Of a stretch of DNA of 64,000 bases, positions 32,988-44,300 are shown in pieces. The stretch is from Euleptes europaea (taxonomy: Eukaryota; Chordata; Lepidosauria; Squamata; Sphaerodactylidae), in assembly GCF_029931775.1 (NCBI RefSeq), contig NC_079312.1:132541872-132605871 (forward strand). Direction: 5' to 3'. The translations under genes were made by a program, and so were the position numbers. How positions within the stretch are numbered: position 1 is the first letter of the stretch; each line of letters opens with the position of its first letter. The notes under the pieces were generated by a model. That model did not search any database and was not told the origin of the DNA. It saw only the letters and a program-made list of their open reading frames with translations.

Positions 32988-34588
32988 TCATTTTGCAATG
33001 CTGGAGTGCCAAAGGAATATCTGTATATAGAGGTGAGAGGGCAAAACCAGTGAGGGTGGGGTTGGCTAACTGGTTGGCAATATACCTCTGTCGAACTTCT
33101 CAGCTGTGCATTCACCCACCAACTTCTGGGGGTTTGCCTGGAATGCCCCTGCAAAGCAACTCCTGCAGACTCGCGCACAAAATTACATTTCCACACACCT
33201 CCTGCTTGTTTCTTGACACATCTTAAGAGACACGTTGGGGGTGGGGGAAGTATGGAAACCCGCAATAATTGCCCTAATTGGGAGCAGAAAAGCCACTTGC
33301 TCCCCATCGCTGTTTTAATCTTTCCCCTGTTGCGTGTAACGCTGAGCGAGGGTTTGGATTAAATGGCTGCCAAGGTTTGTTTTGTCCCACTGATTCTGTA
33401 GGGGCCAGGCCCGAAACAGATTGCGTGTGTGCGCTCCGTGCTGTCGCTCTTTTGGCTCTAGACATGTTTGTAGCCCCTTTGATGTGAAGCCAACCAGGCC
33501 CCAGGTGCAACTGCAGTCTGGCCAGAGGTGTGGAGGCCGCTGTGGTTCTGTTTCCTCCCAAGTCTAGACCTCATGGCCTGGGGGTCAAGCTGTTGTTTTG
33601 GATTAAGCCAGGGGGAGACAAATGGCCAAGAAGCAACCTGGAGGCACTGGAGTTAATTCACCCGAGGCAAATGACTGGTTGCGCACCCCTTCCACATTGT
33701 CAAGCGGAGGACGGTGCGTCTGCAGGACTGCGCTAAGCATGAATTTGGCTGCTGTTTCGCTGTAGTGGGGCGGGGAGCAGCCTTTGGAGTAGTACACTAT
33801 GGGAGAGATGGGGGGACGGACTAATTCCGCAGACCAGGGGATTGTCTTGCTCCTGAAACTGGCTCATGGGGGCTTAGAAGTCACATGCTGCCAAAGCGTC
33901 TTAGGTCGGTGCGCATATGAGCTGGGGGACAAGTATGTGTGAGAGACACCTGTACTCCTGTTTGTGCACGTAGCTGTGTGTTCACATATGGTAAGCAAAT
34001 ATGGGCTACAGAGTGACATGCACAAATGGGAGTGTTGCATCCACGTGTTCTCTGCTGGCTCCTTTATATTAAGATCCTCTGCCACTGCGCATAAAAGATG
34101 TTTGTGCTTTTCTGTGATTTTTCCCCAGCTCTCCCAGCTGGTTTCGAAGACTGGTAGGCATAGAATTTGTCAAAATGGGTCTCCACAAGTCAAGAAAACT
34201 CTTTGAGTTTCCTCAGGTCTAATCAAGCCCTGACGGCAGGAGTACAGCAAACCCTAAATGTAGCTGTGACCAGGCCTTTTCAGGGTCCTGGTTCTAGCCA
34301 TGGGTGTGTGTGAGTGGAGTGCATGCTGAGATGATCAGGTAGTATGTTCTCAGTCTTTGCGTGTGGGGGACAAGATTCAAGTGCATGCTACCTGCTCTTT
34401 TCAGCACATCTCTCTCATTCTCCAGTGAGAAACAGGAACATGGTAGGCTTTCCTCTGATCTCCTTGTCCTCTCTGCTGTTTTATCCTTAAAAATGCTTTG
34501 TTAAAAAAATATTGCTGTGTAAGTGTTTGAATGTTAGTAAGCATAGAGATGTAATTAAAATAAAAGCAGGGGCTCACAGGGCCCTGAC
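32988..34588. other. Intergenic DNA, no gene seen
   Basis: No recognisable gene or repeat. Confidence 0.5.
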
Positions 34589-34972
34589 CTAGATAGCCCC
34601 AGGCTAGCCTGATCTCATCAGATCTCAGAAGCTAAGCAGGGTCAGTCCTGGCTAATATTTGGATGGGCAATGCCTAAGGCAGTAGTTCCCAAACTTTTTG
34701 AGTCATGGAGCACTTTTCAGGAGAGAAATTCGTCACGGAGCACTAATTTTCACCTAACATCTATATACTAAACCGAATGACAGTAGTATTGTCTTTCCAA
34801 TCTCTTCACAGAGCACTAGATGTTTCATGGAGCGCCAAGTGCTCCATGGAGCACAGTTTGGGAACCGCTGCTCTAAGGAATACCAGGGTCATGACGCGGA
34901 GGCCGGCCATGGCAAGCCACCTCCAAATGTCTCTTGCCTGAAAATCCTACAGTCAGCTGTGACTTGACCGCG
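34589..34972 (+). mobile_element. 5S-rRNA-derived SINE, interrupted by a hAT element
   Basis: 'gcctgatctcatcagatctc' and 'agaagctaagcagggtcagt', with 'ctggctaatatttggatggg', closely follow the internal part of 5S rRNA, including its internal promoter region. The 3' body continues after the insertion ('aataccagggtcatgacgcg', 'tcagctgtgacttgac') and ends in a GAAA microsatellite. SINEs with a 5S head belong to the SINE3 type. Confidence 0.85.
34680..34870. mobile_element. Short hAT element nested in the 5S SINE
   Basis: 191 bp with ends CAGTAGTTCCCAAACT and (complement) CAGCGGTTCCCAAACT, 14 of 16 matching. It is flanked by gcctaagg / ctctaagg (6 of 8). The body carries repeated 'tggagcac' blocks. 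It encodes no transposase. Confidence 0.88.
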
Positions 34973-34973
34973 A

Positions 34974-35025
<52 letters not shown>

Positions 35026-35027
35026 AA

Positions 35028-35059
<32 letters not shown>

Positions 35060-35060
35060 A
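34973..35060 (+). repeat. (GAAA)n microsatellite
   Basis: About 20 GAAA units with one break, growing from the A-rich tail of the 5S SINE. Confidence 0.97.
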
Positions 35061-38000
35061 ACTCACTTGTGAAGACCCAGGATGGAATGCCGGTGGGTTC
35101 TAGCCATGCAGGTCCATCACTAGCTCCTCCTTCTTGCCTCTGCCTGCAGTAGAAAGAGGTTGCTGCAGCCCCGTGCTTTCTTTCCAAGGAGAGGGCAAGT
35201 GAGCAAGCAGGGAAGGACAGTGTCTGCAGGAGTATGCTCCATTTAACCACCTGCTTTCCCTTCAGGGTGTTTTCTTATCTGATCCTTCTTTTAAACCCAA
35301 AGCTCCAGAAACTTCCCAACCCAGAGTTGGCAACCCTAGTTGTAACCCTTTCTTCTCTAATCGGCATAACTAAAAGGTAACTGTGCTTCCACAAACAAGA
35401 AATTAAAATTGAAAATTCTGCTCCAATATTTATCATGTTTGCCATAAAACATCCCTATGATGAAGGTTGTAGTATTAGTTCTATGTATTATTGGGTGAAC
35501 TGAAACTAGAACTGGCTTGCCAAAGGACAGACAATGCATCTGCGTCAGGAAATCATTAATACACTTGACATATCCTTGGCTTAGAGTAGATCCTCATGTA
35601 CAGACGGGGAACTGAGGCTCACAGAAAGTGCTTTGTCCGTGGTAAGGAAGCATTCTGTGCATATGCAGGGGAGGTCCAAATTGCAATGGGTAATGGGTAG
35701 AGGATGAAGACTAAGGAAGGGACACTCATAGGAAATAATGGAAAGTTGGGGGAAATAGATTGAAGAATAGAGACACAATGAGGGTTAGGGATGAAAAGAC
35801 TGGGGAAAAGGGTGTTTGAAGGTCATGCCAAAAAGAGATGCTCATATGTTCAATTGAGGATAAAAAAGCCACCACCCTCTTTGAAGGAACATGGAGGGCG
35901 ATTCCCATTCTGGCGTGCTGCCAGAGGTTGTGAGCTGCTTTTACCGCCCACTGTCAGGCTGTAGATCTGATTCTTTATTACCTGCCACAGTGGAAGGGTG
36001 ACCTTGGTTCCTACTAGTGGCAGAGAACACTGCTAGGCTGGCTGCACATATTGTACATCCAGTTTGTGGAGGTCGGTGTGTGGGCGTATGGGTGGGTCTG
36101 ACATGAAGCTGATGGCTGCCGTCTTCTGTATTGCTGAGGCTGCTGTAATGGCACACACAACAAAGACCACCTCCATGCTGTCTGGCTCCCCTGTAGATGC
36201 CCTGTTAGTGCACATCATTAACCAATTTGTTAACCAATTTGTTTAATGGAAAGCCCTTCTAGTGTACAACTTAATAAGATGTGCATGCATGAACTTATCT
36301 TGTGGATGTGCGTGTGCTGAAAATCTTTTTTAAAATTATATCTTTGGGGTGGGATAAAGCTTAAAGAGAAAGTAGCTATGCTTGCAGACGCCCTCCAAAG
36401 TACCAATAGAACACTTTTCTGCCTGTTCGGGGAGAGAAAGGAACCGTTTTTGGGTGCTGGAGGGGTAATCTCATAAAAGGATACTACCTGTTTGTTGCAA
36501 TGGGGTTCTAAATTAAAGCTGCTGCACAACCTCCTTGGCAAAGTGAATACTTCTGGAGGGCAAGGGTGGGTTGGGACACCTGCTTCTCTCCAGGTTGCCA
36601 GACAAAGCGCAGTCCGGTCCCTTGCTAGGACAGGCCTCTTGTTGCATCAGGAGGTACTCAGACCCATTTGCTAGGATGACACGTAGCAGAGTTTATTGGG
36701 GTCTTCGGTCCCCAGACATTGGCAATGACAGACATACAAACACGGAGGTGGTAGGTAGCCCTCGGAGCTTGCATTGCCTACGCACACAGATTTACAAAGT
36801 CACCCAAGACAGAGGTTACTCCAGAGCAAAAGGAGCAAGTATATCCACAATGCAGGCACAATAGTACAGCCACACACATGATGGTTGATTCTTATTTGAA
36901 TGAGCATTGCCACTTCTGCATATACATAGCACAGCCACTCTGTTCACTCCCAATGCCAGTAGCAACATTTCCAATACACCCCTCTCCTAAGACCAGTGGG
37001 CTAGCTACTGATCAAGGACCCCTTCAAGAGGCATGGGGCCACTCACCACCCCATGTGCCCAGCAGGCAAAGAAGCCCTTCACCAAGAGGCTATGCTTCCA
37101 TATGTGCAAAAGGGCATCTGGAAAGCCTGTGCCACCCACGTTCTATTATTATTTTCACATTTTAAAATTTAAGCAATGTGTTTGCTGAAGTTGCAATTTA
37201 AAGGGGAAGAATAGAATGGGGCGGGGGAAGCAGGGCGTTTTAATTCTCACAGTCCTTATTGAAAATCCTCCTCCTCAAGTTGCTTTTGTGGCAGGTGTAA
37301 GCTTACAGGTGTAACAACAGTTAAGAGGATAGTGATTTTTAGAAGGAAACCTGCACAAGGGGGAAAGGGTTAAAAAGATCCATTCCCCGCCTGTAGTTGG
37401 GATACTTAGTCATGTTGGACAAATATGTATAAATGTGCACGTTTTACACCACCATTTGTTTGGAAGCTTTCTTTGCAGAATTTGGTGTTCAGATATGATC
37501 AGGATCTGGAGGGGAGAAGGGCACAGCAAACACTTAGGGAATGGCTGATAGCTCTGAACATGTCATACCCAAAGAGCTAAAAAAAAAATAATTGCACAGA
37601 CCCTCTAACCATTTAGTGAAAATTGTCAGTACATTCTCAGCCTTTTTGAGGGCTAGAAACTAAGCTTTTGAAAAATGAAATCTGAGATTTTCAGCATGCT
37701 GATCATGGCACAATAGCTATTGAAGACTTTCAAAGCCCTTGAGAGATGGTACAGAATTCCTTCCTGGACAGAGCTTGATTGGCACTCTCTTGCCCAGGCT
37801 GGCACAAGGCACCCATGTGACCCATTATGCTCACATACACTGAGGCTCACCCATGGAAAACTGCATGCAGTCAGACTGGGCAGTGAGTCTCACACGGGGT
37901 CTTGCTGATGTATCTCAAATGTGGAAAAGAACTTGCGGAGTCCTGCCAGCTCCAGGCAGCTTGGCAAAGGGCACAGTTTCCAATCACATGTCCCACTGAG

Positions 38001-38096
38001 TGTATCCAAGCCCATGCCCTGGGCTGTCAGCTGCCCTCCTTCCTCCACACTATGTTTGCCTCTGGGGCAAGGAGTGGGGCAGGTGGCTCAGCTGCT
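35061..38096. other. Downstream flank of GCGR, probably including its 3' UTR
   Basis: GCGR reads leftward, so its 3' UTR must start at 38096. Candidate poly(A) signals on the minus strand are ATTAAA at 37238-37243 and AATAAA at 36692-36697, and neither is decisive. The end of a family A subtype MITE is at about 35285-35333. Otherwise no gene is seen. Confidence 0.5.
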
Positions 38097-38390
38097 TCAG
38101 AAGTTGCTCTCAGCCGTGTCAGGAAACTCATAGCAATGAGGCCGCTCGCCTAGGGCTAGGTTCTCACTGGCACTGCAGCCTGTCCGCTCGAGGTACTGGG
38201 TGCTGGTGTGCACTGTTCCTTGGCTGCGGCCTAGCCCGTTGAGGTAGCTGCCCACCAGCTTGTGCTTCTCACAAGTGCTGCCCCCTCCGTTGCGAGCATT
38301 TGGTGTGTGGCTGTATGTGTGCTTGTACTCCTCTTCTATGTCCCGGCCAAGCTTCCAGCGGCTCCATTTCTTCATCAGCTCTGACTGTAC
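38097..38390 (-). CDS. GCGR: GCGR exon 13 (C-terminal tail)
   Basis: Codes residues 402-498, starting [20 protein letters not shown] (helix 8 and tail) and ending PDTAESNF, stop TGA at 38097-38099. The tail is rich in Ser/Thr, fitting GRK phosphorylation and arrestin binding. It is longer than the human tail (71 residues after the same junction). Confidence 0.97.
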   Translation of the reverse strand, partial: VQSELMKKWSRWKLGRDIEEEYKHTYSHTPNARNGGGSTCEKHKLVGSYLNGLGRSQGTVHTSTQYLERTGCSASENLALGERPHCYEFPDTAESNF

Positions 38391-41300
38391 CTACAGAAAT
38401 GACACACAAAGAGGGAAACAGTGGTAGGGGCCATTTAACTCATGGTCCATCTACCACAATCCCGCAATCCAGCCCTGACATTCTCAGGGCCAAACTGCCC
38501 ATGACAGGCTAACCCATCTTGGATCTAACGTCGTGTTTCTGCAAATAGAAGCATTTCCACCTACACAGCACAACTTTCCTGCCTCCCCCCTGACTGCAGC
38601 CCAGAATGCTACCCAAAATTATGTGCTTGCAGAATCCCTTGTCCCTCCATTTCAGAGGTCATTTTGAACTGCAACTGAGAGGCTGGGGAGAGAGGCAAAA
38701 AAGTTGTGCTCCAGGGAGGGAAAGCGTTCTGTCTTCAGAAACACTACGTTGATCCAAGCAGCTGCTTCTTGTAGTGAAAAGAAGCTTTGAGAGGGTGACT
38801 TCCAGTGGAGAAGTAGCAGGGGTGGGTGATGCTTAATCTTTTCTGCACCTTCCACTTTTTTCTGCAACTCCCCCTGCAAGACATGTTTTCACCCACAAGT
38901 TTACGGAGGCAGAACTGACTGGAACTCTGTAAAAGGAAATGCAGCTGGGGAGAAGAGTTGCAGAAGGAAAATGTCAGGCAGGAAAAGGATTAAGCCATGC
39001 TTCATGGCTGAGAAGTACCCCCCTCCGCTGCTTTTCACCATATGAAGCAGCTTTCACATGTGTAGTTTGGCTGTAAATATTTTAAAGGATGAATGTGTTC
39101 ATTGCTAACGACTCAGACAATGTTTGTAAAAAGCAAGTTCAGTTCTACCAGTTCTGGTTATATGGGCAATAGCTACAGCCCTGTAGCTTTAACTATATCC
39201 ATAACTAAACAGCTTCTTCCTAACTGAATTAAGCTGTGCCATCTGGTTCTCTCACTGTTTGCAAAGGACTGGGTTGGATCCTGCAATCTGTCTTCCTAAC
39301 TTTCTCCGCTCCCCCAGCAGCCGTTTCTGACCCCATTAAAATTTATTCCCAGGGTTGCCGGACCTGCATAGAGTAACAGGCGTGTGAGTCGGGAAGCTGC
39401 AATAGTGAGGGGGAAGGGGGAGCAATAGGTCCCTCCTGCCTCTTGTATGTGTGGGACTTCATGAATGGAAGACACCAACAAGTGCAATGCTTCCGCTTTC
39501 CCCTCCCCACTGAATAGGGTTCCCAACCTCCAGGTAGTAGTTGGAGATCTCCTGCCATTACAACTAATCTCCAGCCAATAGAGATCAGTTCACCTGGAGA
39601 AAATGGCTGCTTTAGCAATTGGACTCTATGGCATTGAAGTCTCTCCCCTCCTCACACCCTGTCCTCCTCAGGCACCGCCCCTAAAACCTCCCACCAGTGG
39701 TGAACAGGGACCTGGCAACCCTACCACTGAAGCCTTCCAGACTTCATGGCTACTACTCCACATGCGTCCCTTGACTCTGGGAATACACTTTCTCAGGGTT
39801 GGAAATGGTTGCCGGGGGAAGGGAAAGCCAGGAAGACTGGGGGTCCTTCCATGGTCCTTGCATGGTCCTTGTACTGGATCCAACCGACTATGCGTGTTGT
39901 TTGTCCAGTTCCAGCTATGCCCGCAATACCTTTCAAATGAATACAGGTGGGACCACCTGGCCCCACCAGTGACCCATTTCCTTGGCAGCCGGGGCCCTGT
40001 GTCTCTTTTGCCCCTGCTTGATACACACTCACCTCTTTGTTCACAAAGCAGTAGAGAATGGCCACCAGCATTCCCTAGTGAGAGAAAAGAGTTAGTCAGA
40101 ATCAGCTGATTATTTTTGTAACACCCTCCTCCCCCAAGTCTGTCCTTTTGGATTCTGGAACAGCCTCATGCTCTAACTGCATGTTACATTTTCTTCCATG
40201 ATCATTTTAAAAAAAACATCTCTCCCCCCTTTTTTCCCTTTTTTTTTGGGTGAGGAGAATAGCCAAGGGCACTTTCCTCCACCTTTTCCCGCTTTAAAAA
40301 AAGTTACCCCCTTTGAGGAACAAATATTCTTAATTTTGCCACAGTGGAGGTAAAAACTGGTCACGGGTGGCTTTTTTTCAGTGGAAAAACAGGAGGCGAA
40401 GGTTAAAAATCCCACCCACAGTGGCGGACTGGCCATTTGTCAGCTTGCCCGATGGCAAGGCCCCCCCCTTAAATATTAGATAATATGTTAAAAATAAAAA
40501 TTAATAAAAATTAAATGATAGCCTTATAGTTGTGGGTAGGCCCCCTTTGTCTCCTGGCAACCAATATTTTTAGACCCAGTCCACCACTGCCCACCCCCAC
40601 CTCCATCCTCCTCCTCAAAAAACCAGCAGCCTCAGCATCTGCATTTGGAAAAAGAAACACAGGACAGTCTCTAAACATGATCAGAAATGGGTGTTTTTGT
40701 GTCTCACCTGGAAGGAGCTGAGGAAGAGGTCAAAGAAAAGCTTGACATAGCGCAGAGTGCCCTGGGCATGTTCATCAGTTACAAAGGCAAACACCACCTC
40801 ATGGATACCCAGCAATGGGATAAGTGTCAGTGTTGACTTGGCCAGCCTAAATGAGGCATCAGTTAATTAGAACACATCACAATGAAAAGACACCATCATC
40901 CAGCATCCAATCAGAGTTCATTCTGGGTTTTCCTACTCAATGGAAACACAAATGGGCTTATGGGCAGGAGGGAAATGAACCTGTGGGACGACTAGCTGCC
41001 CCCACCACACCTTGACGGCCACTTCAGAGATCCACAGATCAGCATGCCAGCCATAAACCTTTCAGGGACATAATGGCAGAGACTGCAAGGACACCCCTAA
41101 CCTCAACAGACCAGGGTGACATGGCCAGTATTGATATACAAGGTAGATTTGAATGTTCTTAACTTGGGGCTCATGGCATTATAGTGTCAAATGCCCAGTA
41201 CCGGAATTTGTAGTCTGTGTAGCGCATCTGGTGAGCACGGAGCTTGGAGACCAAGATCTGAATGATACGGATGAAAATGAAGAAATTGATCTGAAAGAGA

Positions 41301-44300
41301 AATATTGCAGATGAGGGGTGGGAGAGGTGAGTAGAAAGTGAGTAGAGCATTCTGCATGATAAAGGTCTAGTGGAGTCTGGGAGCATGGCTGTAGCCTGTA
41401 TTTATAATTCTTCTCAACATTATTATTATCCACTCTTCCTACACTCACAGTGGTTAACTTGGGGCTCTTCTTAATCTCTCATCAGGGCACTGATCACATC
41501 CACATGCCCTTAGTTTTACTAGAGCTATGGGATTAGGTGCTCCCAGAGCATTTACTGCACCACTGGCATGTATAAGTAAAGATAAAGGTCCCCTGTGTAA
41601 GCTTACATCATTCCTGACCCATGGGGTGACGTCACATCCTGATGTTTCCAAGGCAGACTTTGTTTGCAGGGTGGCTTGCCAGTGCCTTCCCCAGTCATCT
41701 TCCCTTTACCCCCAGCAAGCTGGGTACTCATTTTACCGACCTCGGAAGGATGGAAGGCTGAGTCAACCTTGAGCCGGTTACCTGAAACCGACTTCCGTCG
41801 GGATCAAACTCAGGTCGTGAGCAGAGCTTTTGACTGCAGTACTGCAGCTTAACACTTGCGCCACAGGGCTCCCTGGCATGTATGCATGTACATAATTTAT
41901 GTGAAGAGATTTGAAAAGTGTAATCTAAATACTAGGGTTGGATACAGAGGAAAATTTCAGCTGACAGAAAGAGGGGCGATTTTCACCGTTCCCCCCTCCT
42001 ACTGCAGACCGCTGACACACCTCTCGTGATGTTCCTGGAGCAATATTTCAGGGGGCATTTGGGGTTACAGTGGAAGGATGGAAGTGCAGAAGTCATAGAG
42101 GCTTATCACACCAACAATTTACAGCATATTATCATCGTGCTCGGTGTGTGTGTTTTGGATGCGTATTCTTCATTTCCGATCGCACCGTGTTTGTTAAGAC
42201 TGCTCCCAAGACGGTTTATCGTCATATCGCACCTCCAAAGTAATAGTCCGAAAAGTTGAGAGGAGAAGCCTGGGGGAGCACTGCATCATGTCTACGTCGC
42301 TGATGCTTCCCTGCCTCCCGTCCCCTTTTTTCCCCACGCATGCGCAATATCATTGATCCGAAGGAGAGCTGTACGCCATTAAGAATTGCCTCATTTGCAC
42401 AGCAGGGAAACCCTAATCCCAACCTATGCAGGCATTCCCCCCCCAAAACCCCCCCCAAAATGAGCAATTCCTTGCACAGTGCTAATTACAGAGCTGCTGT
42501 CTTTTCGGGCGCTGGTCCAACAATCTTGCATTTTTTCGTTGGGACGAGCACATTAAAAAAATTTTTTGAGAGCAGGGAGGCACGCTCAACCCCGGCAGGG
42601 GGAGAAAGAGGAACAGGTGGGGAGAAACTTTGTGCTGGCAGGAGAGCCCTGACTTGTGTGTGTGTGTGTGTGTGTGTGCGTGTGTGCGCGGGCGCTCTCT
42701 CTATCCCTCAGTCTCTTTCCCTTCCTCCTCCATCTGCCGCTGGCAGCAATTTCACTACTTTTCCAGCCCTCGCCCTCCTCTGCATTCCTTCCCCCTCAAG
42801 CCCACGAACCGTTTACAAAATCCACTTCAAGGACATTCCATATGAGGTAAATGTTTGATTGGGACCCTGCACAAATAAAAATGGTTGTTCTAATGTTCCA
42901 ATGTTTCTGTGTTCCTTTGTAAGACCACAAGCACTTGGGGGGGGGAATTAAGTAACAATAATGATTGGTGGATGCAAATAGGAGGGGAGGGGGAAGGTGG
43001 GATGGGAGGAGAAAGGCTTTTCATTGGGTGCTGCAAAAAGAGGGGAGGAGAACTGAATAGCGTATGTAACAACGCACCCCTTGGATTGCCGGTTTTGAAA
43101 CGACATAACGAAATACATCGTGGTATAGGCGTTTTGGGAAAAAACAGATGTCTGGCACTTCCAAAGCATTTCCAAGCCGAAATGGGAGGTCTGAGGTGTG
43201 ATCTAACCTGGATAACACGTTTTTTTAAACATAGTATTATACTGAGTGCGTCAGGCCCCATACTCTGCCAACTGAAATAACTTCTATTAGTGAAAAATTT
43301 CACCCAACCCAACCCTATGTCATCGTTCTTAGTACTACCTATGAGATAAGGTGGGTGGATAGTGCTATCCTGAGACATTTGCATGGTTATTTTTTTAATG
43401 ACCAACAGCAAGGGAGACTGGAGGCAGGAAAAAGGCACCTCCTCTGGAATCTGTTGGCTGAAGACCCTGTTTTCATGACCTTTCGGGGTAGAGGCTGGCT
43501 CTGAAGACGGGGGAGTTCTAAACACGGCAGCAGTTTTCCGCCATCCAACAGACATGTGGGAGCCAGGGCAGAGGAAACAAGGACTAGACAAGACTCACCA
43601 AGATGGCAAGGAACACGGGGAAACGTAGGATCCACCAGAAACCCATATTGTGGTTGGTGCTCCAGCATCTAAGTTAAAGGAAGAAACAAAGGTGCATGTA
43701 AAATCACTCTCACCAAGCACTCCCTTACCCTTGTGTGGGGTCCAGTATCCCCTCCAGACCACTCATGGATATCACCTGCTATATTACCAAAAGGACTACA
43801 GACAGGTTTTCCACCAACTTGTATAGTGGTCATATACACTGACCTGGAATATTGCTTGTTAGAACTTACTGAATATTTTCATAAAGAAATTTCACCACCA
43901 TCCATGGCACAATGAAGAGAATGGGGGCGCCTATGAAGACAGGAAACAGAAGGATATAAGCAAGAACAGAGAGGAGGAATTTCTGTTTCTTCACCTCAAA
44001 GCTACACCTTCCTGCAACTCACAAAATGCAACAGGGAGATGGAGTTGCAGCGTCCTTAACCCCTGAGATATCATTGCAACCAGCTTGCTTTGGGCTACAC
44101 AGCCTGTGGGTACAAATGCTAGCCTAAAGGCAGACAGGGCATACTCTCCAAGCTGACAACTGTGTCTTCCTAACTCCATCATTAATAAGATCTTCCAGCT
44201 TCCTCTGCTCTGCTCCTCACAACTGGGATAACCAAACAGCAAAAGCAGTTTAGGCAAGATTTTAAAGGGGCAGAGCCAAAGCTGGGAATTTCCAGGCAAG

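Noticed and set aside
34973-35060. A regular short repeat that might suggest a CRISPR-like array
   Set aside because: It is a 4-bp GAAA microsatellite from a SINE tail. No spacer-repeat structure exists in the window, and the genome is eukaryotic.
36590-36985. A segment resembling a reverse-oriented solo LTR, with AATAAA on the minus strand
   Set aside because: I could not define TG...CA ends or a target duplication. It may equally hold a distal GCGR poly(A) signal, so it is left uncalled.
42890-43591. A 233-codon open frame on the minus strand
   Set aside because: It lies within GCGR intron 9 between verified exons, has no family resemblance, and is Pro/Ser-rich from low-complexity DNA.
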